64,000 nucleotides of DNA from Chryseolinea serpens (lineage in GTDB: Bacteria > Bacteroidota > Bacteroidia > Cytophagales > Cyclobacteriaceae). Both the position numbers and the translations under genes were made by a program. The notes beneath the pieces are model-generated. The model saw only the letters and a list, made by a program, of their open reading frames with translations. It was not told the DNA's origin and searched no databases. Below, piece by piece: positions 44,238 to 53,775 of this stretch. Within the stretch, counting starts at the first letter, position 1; each line of letters starts with the position of its first letter. The stretch is taken from NCBI RefSeq assembly GCF_900129725.1, contig NZ_FQWQ01000001.1, positions 1,240,001 through 1,304,000 on the forward strand. The letters run 5' to 3'.

Positions 44238-45407
44238 ATGACCGTCACCGAAAACATGTTGTTGTTCGTTGTCAGCGCGGGAATCGTACAGGCTTTCTTT
44301 CTGGCGGCGCTTATTTTTTTTAATCCACGCGGCGACCGGTCGGTGAACATTTACCTGGTGGGGTATATCCTGTCGTTGACCGTCCCCATGTTTGCTCCGC
44401 TGGTGCAACATTTCTATTCCTGGCAGCGCGTGCTCTACCTGGCGCCGGTGCTCTTGTTAGTGGCGCCCTTTTTATACCTCTACGTTTGCAGTTTTCGCGA
44501 GCAAATCACGTTTCGCAAAGCCTGGCCGCACTTCATTTTGTTCCTGATCGCTGTCGCCATAGAGGCCTACATCGTGGTGAAGATTGCTCCGCTATATCCC
44601 CCATCGAAACAAGTGCCGCCGGAAGTGATCCACAGCCCCTGGCCAATGGCGCGGGTGTATCTCCGCCTGATCCAAATGTTGGTCTATATCTATTTTGCAG
44701 GAAGGGCATTATCGTCGTATCAACGATCTATTCAACATTTGTATTCGGAAACCAGCCGCATCGACCTGGCATGGATGCGGTGGCTCATCAACGGTTTCCT
44801 CGTGCTCACGATCTGGATGATCTTTTTTTATTTTATGATCCTGAAATTTCCGGAGTACTTCAAGCTGATCATTCTCATCAACACCGCCATCGTCACGCCC
44901 TATTTATATGCCGTCACGTTCAAAGGCATGACCCAGCCTACATTGTGGCAAGCAAGACCAAAGGTCAGCCGTGAGGAAGTTCTGGAAGAGATTCACATTG
45001 TCGAGGAGACCGAAGCCCGCAATCAAAAGAGCACCCTAAACCCTGAGCGAAAAGACGACATCGTTGCTCGCATCCAGGGCCTCATGGACAATGGGAAGTT
45101 ATACCTCCAGGCCGAACTCACCCTCCAGGATCTCGCCGACCAACTGAACACCCCCGCCTACCAGGTTTCGCAAGCCATCAACGAAGGCCTCCAGAAAACC
45201 TTCTACGACCTGGTGAACGGCTGCCGCGTGGCCGAGGCCCAGCGCCTCCTCCTTGACCCCAAAAACCGAAACCTAAAAGTCATGGCCATCGCCCTCGACT
45301 CCGGCTTCAACTCCAAAACCACCTTCAACACCGTCTTCAAAAAATTCACCGGCCTCACCCCCACCGAATTCAAAGAGCAACACCAAACGCAAACGGTCGC
45401 CGCCTAA
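44238..45407 (+). CDS. Membrane-bound AraC-family regulator
   Basis: 389 residues. About 225 N-terminal residues form six or seven transmembrane helices (MLLFVVSAGIVQAFFLAALIF, YLAPVLLLVAPFLYLYV, FILFLIAVAIEAYIVV, FLVLTIWMIFFYFMIL). The C-terminus is an AraC DNA-binding domain (LTLQDLADQLNTPAYQVSQAI, LKVMAIALDSGFNSKTTFNT, FTGLTPTEFKEQ). It probably senses an envelope signal. It is upstream of the efflux operon in the same direction and could control it. Confidence 0.9.
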   Translation: MTVTENMLLFVVSAGIVQAFFLAALIFFNPRGDRSVNIYLVGYILSLTVPMFAPLVQHFYSWQRVLYLAPVLLLVAPFLYLYVCSFREQITFRKAWPHFILFLIAVAIEAYIVVKIAPLYPPSKQVPPEVIHSPWPMARVYLRLIQMLVYIYFAGRALSSYQRSIQHLYSETSRIDLAWMRWLINGFLVLTIWMIFFYFMILKFPEYFKLIILINTAIVTPYLYAVTFKGMTQPTLWQARPKVSREEVLEEIHIVEETEARNQKSTLNPERKDDIVARIQGLMDNGKLYLQAELTLQDLADQLNTPAYQVSQAINEGLQKTFYDLVNGCRVAEAQRLLLDPKNRNLKVMAIALDSGFNSKTTFNTVFKKFTGLTPTEFKEQHQTQTVAA

Positions 45408-45483
45408 CCCCGAAGAGATCCACAACAATTGCATTATTAAGAACGCACAACGGGATTGGAGCCTGTAAGGCTCCCCATCATAC

Positions 45484-45529
45484 CCCCGGGTCCGTCCGCT
45501 CCGATCATCGGAGTGGCACGGACCCGGGG
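45484..45529. repeat. 46-nt near-perfect hairpin
   Basis: Outer stem CCCCGGGTCCGT / ACGGACCCGGGG (45484-45495 with 45518-45529), inner stem CCGCTCCGAT / ATCGGAGTGG with one G-T pair, single-base loop plus a one-base bulge. A second hairpin AACCCGC-TTTA-GCGGGTT follows at 45549-45566. Neither has a T run. Confidence 0.75.
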
Positions 45530-45772
45530 AAGGCGACCATCCCAACTCAACCCGCTTTAGCGGGTTACCTAAAGCCACCACCTAACTATTTTCCGCCAAC
45601 CCCTTCCCAAGGACACCTATTTCCCACCGGGGGCCACCACCCCCAACCCAGCACGACCGAACTCCCAAATCCGCACCTAAACCAGGTTCGGATTCCCCAA
45701 TCCGAACCCAATCGCATGTCCGAACCGCTTTCCATGGGCGTAAACCCCGGCATCATTCAAAAACCAATGCTC

Positions 45773-47104
45773 ATGACAAAAACCATTTCCCTCTTCCTCC
45801 TCCTGGTCTCGCTCCTTTTATGCCCAGACCTGGCCGCGCAAACCTTCTCCCTGGAAGACTGTATCGACGCAGTCCTGAGAAACAACCAACAACTAAAAAA
45901 CAGCCAGCTCGACATGGACGCATCCGCCTTTCGCGTCAAAGAATTGAAGAGCGGCCTGCTACCCACCGTGGACCTCGCCGGGCAATCGCTCTACTATAAG
46001 GACTTGCCTGCTCAGTATGCGCCAGCTTCCGCGTTTGGCGGCCCCGAAGGTGAATACACCAAGCTGAGCCTGAACATGCGCCAAACTTCGTCAGCCAACC
46101 TCCAGCTCAGCCAGTCGCTGTTCAACCAATCGGTCCGGACTGGTGTGAAGACCGCCCAGGCCGCACAAGATGCCACGCATCTGCAAGACCACGTCGTGCG
46201 CGAAAATGTGATCTACAATGTGACCGCCACCTACTACAGCATCCAGGTGCTGAACGACAACCTCGTGCGCCTCGCCACCAACCTCGCCAACCTCGAACAC
46301 GCCACCCAAATCAACGCCGTGTTGAAGGACAACGAACTGGTATCGCCCAACGCCCACAACCGCATGCTCATCAACCTGGAAAACCTGCGCAATCAATATG
46401 AGAACCAGAAACTCCTGCTGAGCAAGAACATGACGGCCTTGAAAAATCTTATGGACATGGACGTGAACGACTCCCTGGCCGTGCAGTCGTTCGACTATGC
46501 CGCGCTGCTCGCCATGCCGGAAACAACCGACCTGTCGCAGCGCCCCGACCTGAAGTTTCAACAGGCCCAGATCAAGGTGGCGCAGTTTGAAAAGAAAAAT
46601 ATTGCGGCTGGTTATCTGCCAACACTGACCAACACTTTTTCATACGGCTTCACCGGCTACAACAACGCGTTCGGCCCCTTCACTCCCATTCACCACGATT
46701 GGGTGCGCAGCAGCTATTTCGCCCTCACGTTGAAGGTGCCCGTGTTTGATGGCTTCCGCAAGCAAAACCAGATCCGCCAAAAAGAAATGACCATACAACG
46801 CAACATCAACACGCTCGCCATGATGCGCGCCAATGCAGACAAAGAATTGGAGGATGCCCTGAGCACATACCGTTCGAACAAAACACTTTGGGACAGCAAT
46901 AAGAAGAGCCTGGACCTGGCGGAGAAATTATTCGCAAGCGCCAGCGGTGAGTATGAAAGCGGCATCACGACGCTCACCGATCTGCTCAACGCCCAAAACG
47001 ATTTGACCAATGCCCGGACCAACTACAGCACTGCCTTGCTAAACCTCAAACTTGCAGAGCTCTCGCTGAAAAAGGCCAACGGGACATTGATCGCAAAACC
47101 ATAA
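45773..47104 (+). CDS. TolC-family outer membrane efflux protein
   Basis: 443 residues from ATG 45773 (MTKTISLFLLLVSLLL); the frame is open to 45716 but that part does not look like protein. Signal peptide, then the two TolC repeats of long coiled-coil helices (YNVTATYYSIQVLNDNLVRLA, GEYESGITTLTDLLNAQNDLTN). Forms the outer membrane channel for the adaptor and RND pump that follow; first gene of the operon. Confidence 0.93.
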   Translation: MTKTISLFLLLVSLLLCPDLAAQTFSLEDCIDAVLRNNQQLKNSQLDMDASAFRVKELKSGLLPTVDLAGQSLYYKDLPAQYAPASAFGGPEGEYTKLSLNMRQTSSANLQLSQSLFNQSVRTGVKTAQAAQDATHLQDHVVRENVIYNVTATYYSIQVLNDNLVRLATNLANLEHATQINAVLKDNELVSPNAHNRMLINLENLRNQYENQKLLLSKNMTALKNLMDMDVNDSLAVQSFDYAALLAMPETTDLSQRPDLKFQQAQIKVAQFEKKNIAAGYLPTLTNTFSYGFTGYNNAFGPFTPIHHDWVRSSYFALTLKVPVFDGFRKQNQIRQKEMTIQRNINTLAMMRANADKELEDALSTYRSNKTLWDSNKKSLDLAEKLFASASGEYESGITTLTDLLNAQNDLTNARTNYSTALLNLKLAELSLKKANGTLIAKP

Positions 47105-47148
47105 ACCCGATCATTAAAAAAGTAAAACCAACAAGAAAAAAAACCATC

Positions 47149-48204
47149 ATGAAAACAAAAATCATCATTGCCAGTTTGATCGCCGTGCTCTTTGTGTCGG
47201 TAGCGTTCAAATTGAAAAACAACAAACGCACGGTAGAAGAAAACGTTTACCGACCCGACGCCAACAAAAAAGTGCTGGTCCAGGCCGACACCGCCGTCGT
47301 AAAAAGCTTACATAAGACCTTTACGTATACCGGCACCTTTGCAGCCTTTCGCGAAGTAATGCTGGTACCCCAGGTACATGGCGAAGTAGAAGCCGTCTAT
47401 TTTGACGAAGGCGATCACGTAGTGACCGGTTCCCGGCTGGTGCAAATCGACGACGACCTTCTTCAGGCACAATACAGCTCCGCCGCGGCTACTTATCAAA
47501 ACGCCAAGCGAAACCTGGAACGCTATGAGGGCGCGTCCCAAAGTGGCGGCGTGAGCAACCTGCAACTGGACAACCTGCGCTTGACGCTCATCAATGCCCA
47601 GGCACAAGTGAAACAGCTGGCCAAGCAAATCGAATGGAGCAGCATCATCGCGCCCTTCACCGGCACTATGACCTTGCGTGATGTAGAGCCCGGTTCGGTT
47701 GTGGGTAGCGGAGCCGTGGCCCGCATCACCGACCTCTCGCAATTGAAGCTCGAGATCTCCGTGCCTGAAAAAGAGATCTTCCTTTTTCACGAAGGCGATT
47801 CCATCGCGATTGAGACCGATCTCTATCCCGGCAAAACGCTGTGGGGAAAGACCGACCAGGTGGCCGACCGTGGCGACAATGCGCACAACTACAGCGTCCG
47901 CATTTTGCTAAAGAACACTGACCCTGCGTCGTTGCTGAAAGCCGGCATGTATGGAACAGCCCTACTCAACAAAGGCATGAAAGACGAATCGCTGGTGATC
48001 TCCCGGACGTCCCTGTTGGGCTCTGCCAAAGATCCCCACGTGTTTGTGATCCACGATGGCAGGGCTTCGCTTCGTTCCATCCGCACCGGTAACGCCAATG
48101 ACACGTCTATTGAAGTTGTGGAAGGCCTCGAAGCCGGGGACGTTGTAGTCGCCAGCGGTCACATCAACCTGAGCAACGGTTCGCCAGTTGAAATTGTAAA
48201 ATAA
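47149..48204 (+). CDS. RND efflux periplasmic adaptor subunit
   Basis: 351 residues. N-terminal membrane segment (IIIASLIAVLFVSVAF), lipoyl-type halves (VEAVYFDEGDHVVTGSRLVQI), helical hairpin (SSAAATYQNAKRNLERYEGAS), IIAPFTGTMTLRDVEPGSVV, beta barrel and membrane-proximal part. Links TolC to the RND pump. Spaced 44 bases from tolC-like and 36 bases from the pump gene. Confidence 0.93.
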   Translation: MKTKIIIASLIAVLFVSVAFKLKNNKRTVEENVYRPDANKKVLVQADTAVVKSLHKTFTYTGTFAAFREVMLVPQVHGEVEAVYFDEGDHVVTGSRLVQIDDDLLQAQYSSAAATYQNAKRNLERYEGASQSGGVSNLQLDNLRLTLINAQAQVKQLAKQIEWSSIIAPFTGTMTLRDVEPGSVVGSGAVARITDLSQLKLEISVPEKEIFLFHEGDSIAIETDLYPGKTLWGKTDQVADRGDNAHNYSVRILLKNTDPASLLKAGMYGTALLNKGMKDESLVISRTSLLGSAKDPHVFVIHDGRASLRSIRTGNANDTSIEVVEGLEAGDVVVASGHINLSNGSPVEIVK

Positions 48205-48240
48205 AGTAATCACCAAAGACCAACTCATTTTCATTTCCAT

Positions 48241-51200
48241 ATGAACTTAACAGAAATATCCATCAAAAGACCGTCGGTGATCATCGTCATCTTCACGATC
48301 CTCATGCTCGGCGGCTTCTATTGCTATACCACGTTGCGTTATGAGCTCTTGCCTCCCATGGAAGTGCCGACGCTGGTGATCACCACACCCTATCCCGGCG
48401 CTGCGCCCTCTGAAGTGGAGCAGTCGGTGACGCGGAAAGTGGAAGATGCCGTCTCCGGACTCGACCGCGTGAAAAGCGTCTTGTCACAATCTTTCGAAGG
48501 GGTCTCCGTCATTGTCGTTGAATTTAGTGTCGGCACCGACACGGAAGCCAAACAAGAAGAAGCCCAGCGCAAGCTGAACAACATCCTGAACGATCTGCCC
48601 GACGACGCCGAGTCGCCTTCCATCTCACGTGTGTCGCCAAGCGATCAACCGATCATGGACCTGATGGTGGTGGCCGACATGAGTGCCGAAGCCTCTTACG
48701 ACTTAGTGGAAAACGAGATCCTGCCCCTGATCCAACAAATTGAAGGCATCGGCGAAACCCGGTTGCTCGGTGGACAGAAGCGCGAGATCCAGGTGAAAGT
48801 GGACAAAGATAAACTGGCTCACTACGGCCTGGCCCTGTCGCAAGTGACCGACGCGGTGAACAACGCCAACCTTGATTTTCCCACCGGAAAGATCAAAGGA
48901 CGCGACGACCAGATCACCGTGCGCCTCGCCGGAAAATTCAGTTCGATGACGCAGATCGAAAACCTGATCGTCGCCACACGTGCCGGCAGCCCCGTGCGGG
49001 TGGCCGACGTGGCCGATGTATTGGATGGCACACGCGAGCAGGAATCGGTGAGCCGCTTCAACGGACAGGAAGGCATTGCCATCAGCCTCAAAAAACAAAC
49101 CGATGCCAACGCCGTGAAGATCAGTGAAGAAGTTCACGCCAAGATCGCCTCGATTGAAAAGAAGTATGCGGCACAAGGTGTCAAAATCATCATTGCCGAC
49201 GACACCTCCGAGTTTACGCTCGAAGCCGCCGACGCGGTGACACACGACCTGGTGATCGCAGTCATACTGGTAGCCGCTGTCATGTTGCTTTTCCTTCACA
49301 GCCTTCGCGACTCACTGATCGTGCTCGTGGCCATCCCGGCTTCGCTGCTCTCGACGTTCATCGCCATGTACCTGTTTGGTTATTCCCTCAATCTGATGAC
49401 CTTGCTGGCCATGTCGCTGGTGATCGGCATCCTGGTCGACGACTCGATCGTGGTGCTCGAAAACATTCACCGCCACCTGCACATGGGCAAGGACCGCGTT
49501 CAGGCCACACTCGACGGCCGTAAGGAAATCGGGTTCTCGGCCATGGCCATCACGATGGTGGATGTGGTGGTGTTCCTTCCCATTGCGTTGATCAACACCG
49601 TGATCGGCGATGTGTTGCGCCAGTATTCGGTCACCATCGTCGTGTCCACGTTGATGAGTCTCTTCGTTTGCTACACGTTGACACCCTGGTTGGCTTCGCG
49701 CTTTGGCAAGGTGACGCACCTCAACCCCAACAATGTGTTTCACAAAGTATTGCTGGGCTTTGAGTCGATCGTGACCCGCGTCATCAACGGCTATACACAT
49801 CAATTGAAATGGACCCTGCGGCACAAGCTCATCACCGGGCTCGCCATTCTTGCCGCCTTTGGCGCAACGGCCTACATCATGAGCCTGGGCATCCTCGGGC
49901 AAGAAATGGTGGCGTCGGGTGACCGTGGCAAGCTGCTGCTGAAATTTGAATTTGACAAACGCACGGCCCTCACGGAAAACAACATCCGTTCACGCGCCAT
50001 CGAAAACTATTTATTGGCACAACCCGGCGTGGAAACCGTGCTGGCCAATGTGGGAGGTGCAAGTACATCGGGTGTGATGTCTACCGTGGGCAGCGAGAAC
50101 AAAACGGAGATCACCGTGGGTTTGGTCGATGCCAAGAAACGGAATGAGACCACGGCTGCCTTTATGCTCCGTGTTCGCAAAGCATTGGAAGCAACGTACG
50201 AAGGATTGAAAGTAAACTCCACCGTCATTGGTATCACCAAATCGGAAGAGCCGATTCAGATCGTGCTGAACAGCGAGGACAAGGTCGAGTTGATGAAGGC
50301 TACCAAACAACTGGAGCAACGCATCAAAAGCATTCCCGGTGCGAACGACGTGTCGGTGAGCGTGGAAGACGGCAGCCCGGAACTGACCATCGAACTGGAC
50401 CGTGAAAAGATGGCCCGGCTTGGGCTGAGTGTTGGTCAGGTGGGCGCATCGCTCCAAAATGCCTACGCCGGCAACACCGACGCCAAGTACCGCGAAGGCA
50501 ATAACGAGTACGACATCAACGTGCGCCTCGATGAATTCGACCGCAGCAATCCCACCGACGTGGAGAGCATCGGTTTCGTGAACAGCAAAGGCGAACAGAT
50601 CGCCCTCACGCAATTTGCCACCGTGAAGCAGAGCAGCGGGCCGTCCATGCTGGAGAGAAAAAACCGGCGCACATCGGTGACGCTGAAAAGCAACGTGCTC
50701 GGCATCACGTCCGGAACACTGGCCGAAAACATCAACGCTGCCGTGGCCGCTCATCCCCTGCCGTCTTCGGTGGAAATGAAATGGACGGGCGATGTTGAAC
50801 GCCAGGTGGACTCGTTCAAAGCACTGGGACTGGCCTTGGCCACCGCCATCTTGCTGGTATATCTCGTGATGGTATTGCTCTACGACAGCTTTGTCTATCC
50901 CTTCGTGGTGTTGTTCTCCGTACCTGTCGCGCTGATCGGCGCCCTCATTGCCTTGAACCTCGCGATGAGCACGCTGAGCATCTTCACGATGCTGGGCATC
51001 ATCATGCTGATCGGTCTGGTGTTGAAGAACGGCATCCTGTTGGTGGACTTCACCAACCAACGCAAACAGGAAGGCCGCAGCACGTTCGACGCGCTCATCG
51101 ATGCCGGTCAGGCGCGGTTGCGTCCCATCCTGATGACCACCATCGCCATGGTGATCGGCATGCTGCCCATCGCCCTCGCCGAAGGGGCCGGGTCGGAGTG

Positions 51201-51372
51201 GAAGAACGGTTTGGCTATCGTAATGATCGGCGGTCTGCTCTCTTCGCTGATGCTCACCGTCTTCATTGTGCCCATGATGTATTATCTGGTAGACCGGGTG
51301 AAAGCCCGGTTCACCAAACCGGCCCAGCCGGTTGCAGAACCCGAGTTGGCATCGTCTGTAACCATACTTTGA
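48241..51372 (+). CDS. RND efflux permease (AcrB/HAE1 family)
   Basis: 1043 residues, normal length. TM1 region ISIKRPSVIIVIFTILML, porter domains, the TM4 aspartates in VIGILVDDSIVVLENIH, AVMLLFLHSLRDSLIVLVAIP, and the second half repeat GIIMLIGLVLKNGILLVDFTN, PILMTTIAMVIGMLPIA. A proton-driven trimeric pump exporting hydrophobic compounds; substrates not predictable. Last gene of the efflux operon. Confidence 0.95.
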   Translation: MNLTEISIKRPSVIIVIFTILMLGGFYCYTTLRYELLPPMEVPTLVITTPYPGAAPSEVEQSVTRKVEDAVSGLDRVKSVLSQSFEGVSVIVVEFSVGTDTEAKQEEAQRKLNNILNDLPDDAESPSISRVSPSDQPIMDLMVVADMSAEASYDLVENEILPLIQQIEGIGETRLLGGQKREIQVKVDKDKLAHYGLALSQVTDAVNNANLDFPTGKIKGRDDQITVRLAGKFSSMTQIENLIVATRAGSPVRVADVADVLDGTREQESVSRFNGQEGIAISLKKQTDANAVKISEEVHAKIASIEKKYAAQGVKIIIADDTSEFTLEAADAVTHDLVIAVILVAAVMLLFLHSLRDSLIVLVAIPASLLSTFIAMYLFGYSLNLMTLLAMSLVIGILVDDSIVVLENIHRHLHMGKDRVQATLDGRKEIGFSAMAITMVDVVVFLPIALINTVIGDVLRQYSVTIVVSTLMSLFVCYTLTPWLASRFGKVTHLNPNNVFHKVLLGFESIVTRVINGYTHQLKWTLRHKLITGLAILAAFGATAYIMSLGILGQEMVASGDRGKLLLKFEFDKRTALTENNIRSRAIENYLLAQPGVETVLANVGGASTSGVMSTVGSENKTEITVGLVDAKKRNETTAAFMLRVRKALEATYEGLKVNSTVIGITKSEEPIQIVLNSEDKVELMKATKQLEQRIKSIPGANDVSVSVEDGSPELTIELDREKMARLGLSVGQVGASLQNAYAGNTDAKYREGNNEYDINVRLDEFDRSNPTDVESIGFVNSKGEQIALTQFATVKQSSGPSMLERKNRRTSVTLKSNVLGITSGTLAENINAAVAAHPLPSSVEMKWTGDVERQVDSFKALGLALATAILLVYLVMVLLYDSFVYPFVVLFSVPVALIGALIALNLAMSTLSIFTMLGIIMLIGLVLKNGILLVDFTNQRKQEGRSTFDALIDAGQARLRPILMTTIAMVIGMLPIALAEGAGSEWKNGLAIVMIGGLLSSLMLTVFIVPMMYYLVDRVKARFTKPAQPVAEPELASSVTIL

Positions 51373-51482
51373 CATAAAGCCATTTCAAAAACCATGATCA
51401 TCCTGGTTAAAAGCATCAACGCCTTAATTCAGGATGGTCATTTTATAAATAACATACCTTCTAAAAGATCAAGATCAAGACC

Positions 51483-52184
51483 ATGAACGAATCTATTCGA
51501 ACCGCAGGCTTCCTGCTCATGATGGCCGCCATCACCTTTTGGCTAGGCTGGTTTTTCATGCCCGATCCCGGCACCACCGACGCGGCGCACATTCTGCAGA
51601 TCGTGAAGGCGGCGCGCAACGGCGTGCTGAATTCGGTGATCGCACAAATCGTTTCGTCCCTACTCTTCTCGGTTGCCCTTTGCCTGGTGTCGCAGCATTT
51701 TCTTCCCCACAAAAAAATGACCCTCGCCGGCATCGTGTTGCTGAATATCGGCGCCATGGGATGGTGTGTCGACGCATTCTTTCACTTGCTGGCCTATTAC
51801 ATGACCGACAACACCGTACACATTCAAGAGGACGTCGTGCGCGTGATGGCGTTCATGCAAACCGGCGGTCTGATATTTCTCATCCCACTACTCCTGCCCT
51901 TCTTCATCGGCACAGGGCTGCTGACGATCGGGCTGAACAAGCAAGGCATCATTTCGAAGCGTCCCTTATGGATCATGATCGCCGGCTTTGTGCTGGCCCT
52001 GGTCATCGGACTCGTTTCAATTTATGTATTCGACTATCACAGCAACCTCGCTTCCCTCACCCTACTCGGGGGCGTAGCATTCGCTCAGGCCTGGATGGGA
52101 TTTGAATGGGCACACCCGGACCAATGTCTGACACCGGCGAACAACGATGTGGGCCATGCTTACTCAGACCGTTCCGCGGCATGA
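51483..52184 (+). CDS. Multi-pass membrane protein of unknown function
   Basis: 233 residues with six hydrophobic segments (FLLMMAAITFWLGWFF, VIAQIVSSLLFSVALCLV, LAGIVLLNIGAMGWCVDAFF, GLIFLIPLLLPFFIGTGLL, WIMIAGFVLALVIGLVSIYV, LTLLGGVAFAQAWMGFEW). Overall shape resembles DUF4386-type proteins but I cannot confirm the family. The cyclase gene follows after 35 bases in the same direction. Confidence 0.75.
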   Translation: MNESIRTAGFLLMMAAITFWLGWFFMPDPGTTDAAHILQIVKAARNGVLNSVIAQIVSSLLFSVALCLVSQHFLPHKKMTLAGIVLLNIGAMGWCVDAFFHLLAYYMTDNTVHIQEDVVRVMAFMQTGGLIFLIPLLLPFFIGTGLLTIGLNKQGIISKRPLWIMIAGFVLALVIGLVSIYVFDYHSNLASLTLLGGVAFAQAWMGFEWAHPDQCLTPANNDVGHAYSDRSAA

Positions 52185-52219
52185 TCTCATCCTAATTCAA
52201 CGATTTAAAAAAGACCCTC

Positions 52220-53401
52220 ATGCGCTTCTGGAATGAAAATCGAAAGTGGATTGTGATCCACACCGTTACCTGGTGTTTTGCCAAGGTACTGTTTGTCGCC
52301 ATCAAACTTTGGGGCCTGGGCACCGCGCTGTATACGACCGCTGCCGATGGAACAGCGGCACCTTTGTTGCGCCTGTTAACGCCGGAGGTCGATCATGGCA
52401 ACTTGTTTTTGGTCGTCGCCTTCTCGGGGGTGATCGACGGGTTGATCTTCAGTTGGCTTGATGTGCGTTTTGATGCGTGGCTCAGGCGTCCGGGGTTTGT
52501 CCGGCGCGTGCTCGTCAAAGGCCTCGCCAACCTCTGCTTGGGCCTGGCACTCACTTCGGTGCTGGTGCCCTTGCTGCTGGGAAAGACGTCGGGGGTGAAA
52601 ATCTTATCGCTTTCACTGATGCATACCAACCTGCTGGTGATGGCTGTATACATACTGCTGATCACTTTCTTATTGCAGCTTTCAAAACTAGCCGCAGCGT
52701 GGATACAAACAAGCGACCTGCTCCACATCCTCTCACCCCAGGCCAAAGGTGTGGAAGAAGAACGCATCTTCATGTTCCTCGACATGAAAGGATCGACTAC
52801 ACACGCCGAAACATTGGGGCCCGCAAAATACAGCGCCCTCATCCAGGATTGCTTTGCCGACATGACCAAGGCCGCCAAACAAACCGCAGCCGAGATCTAT
52901 CAATACATCGGCGACGAAGCGGTGTTCACCTGGAAAACTTCACCCGTCAACTTCCTATATGCCCTTCAGCACTTTTTCTACTTCCGCGATCATCTCTTGC
53001 AACGCGCCGGCTACTACCGGAAACATTATGGACTTGTTCCACAATTCAAAGCTGGCATTCACTACGGCAAAGTCGTACGCACGCCGGTGGGCATAACCCA
53101 CAAAACTCTTGCCTTTCACGGCGACGCCATCAACACGGCCTCCCGCATACAGGGCAAGTGCAATGTGCTGGGACGGGACCTGTTGGTGTCGGCAGAGGTT
53201 TTGGAGCAGGTGACGTTGCCTTGTGGTTATGTGGATATGGGTGAGCACTTGTTGCGGGGAAAGGATCGGAAGGTGCGGTTGTATGGGGTTAGCAAGCCAC
53301 CTGGCGCAGATGTGAAGTTTTTGAGAAAAAGCGTTCAGAAGGTTACGCCTTCGAAAACGAAGGTGGCGCCGTTCTTATTTTGGTTGAATGGAATATTGTA
53401 G
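52220..53401 (+). CDS. Membrane-anchored class III adenylate/guanylate cyclase
   Basis: 393 residues. Four transmembrane helices lie in residues 10-160 (WIVIHTVTWCFAKVLFVAI, LFLVVAFSGVIDGLIFSWL, LANLCLGLALTSVLVPLLL, NLLVMAVYILLITFLLQL). The cyclase homology domain has metal-binding Asp188 in FLDMKGST and Asp232 in YIGDEAVFTW (the usual GDG reads GDE) and the transition-state region GDAINTASR. Substrate choice, ATP or GTP, cannot be read safely. Such proteins may make cAMP for signalling. The last 25 residues run into a low-complexity basic tail. Confidence 0.88.
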   Translation: MRFWNENRKWIVIHTVTWCFAKVLFVAIKLWGLGTALYTTAADGTAAPLLRLLTPEVDHGNLFLVVAFSGVIDGLIFSWLDVRFDAWLRRPGFVRRVLVKGLANLCLGLALTSVLVPLLLGKTSGVKILSLSLMHTNLLVMAVYILLITFLLQLSKLAAAWIQTSDLLHILSPQAKGVEEERIFMFLDMKGSTTHAETLGPAKYSALIQDCFADMTKAAKQTAAEIYQYIGDEAVFTWKTSPVNFLYALQHFFYFRDHLLQRAGYYRKHYGLVPQFKAGIHYGKVVRTPVGITHKTLAFHGDAINTASRIQGKCNVLGRDLLVSAEVLEQVTLPCGYVDMGEHLLRGKDRKVRLYGVSKPPGADVKFLRKSVQKVTPSKTKVAPFLFWLNGIL

Positions 53402-53417
53402 GTTCGCCATCGGAGGC

Positions 53418-53517
53418 GGCCCCCTCGGAGGCCTCGGGCCGGGCTATCCGCTACAAGTCCGGCCGCGCGCGGGCCGACGCACTTCGGGCTTTCCGCTGCT
53501 ATCCCTGGCCGGGGGCC
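53418..53517. repeat. GC-rich structured element
   Basis: Outer arms GGCCCCC (53418-53424) and GGGGGCC (53511-53517) enclose a GC-rich core with the internal near-repeat GGGCTATCCGCT / GGGCTTTCCGCT (53441-53452 and 53486-53497) and a GGCCGCGCGCGGGCC palindrome (53461-53475). It stands just after the cyclase stop and before the convergent ccmD. No T run, so it does not look like a normal terminator; a dispersed repeat is more likely. Confidence 0.65.
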
Positions 53518-53562
53518 CAAGGATCATCATCGCATTGTAAACAAAGTTCGGATTGACTGCGA

Positions 53563-53775
53563 CTACTTCTTCCCCAAGTCCCTCACCTTCTTATCCACAC
53601 GAAGCAGAAATAAAACCACTCCCGTCAAAATGACCACGAGTCCGATCACGACCGTGTAGATCTTTCCATTGCTGCGAAGGGTGTCTGCCATTTCCACGGG
53701 GGCGTTGGTCTGGCAATAGGATTTGTAGCTCGAGAGGATGAGGGCCAGAAAGAAGATCAGTTTACTGTATTTCAT
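53563..53775 (-). CDS. ccmD: CcmD-family protein
   Basis: 70 residues. N-terminal signal-like helix (LIFFLALILSSYKSYCQ), then a second membrane helix (YTVVIGLVVILTGVVLFLL) with the following VDKKVRDLGKK basic tail, the pattern of the small CcmD of Bacteroidota. It helps the heme-handling complex of cytochrome c maturation. Start overlaps ccmC by 14 bases. Confidence 0.85.
   Translation of the reverse strand: MKYSKLIFFLALILSSYKSYCQTNAPVEMADTLRSNGKIYTVVIGLVVILTGVVLFLLRVDKKVRDLGKK

Noticed and set aside
50011-51375. 454-residue open frame on the minus strand
   Set aside because: Antisense of the RND pump; rich in His, Gln and Asp, a usual sign of a mirrored frame.
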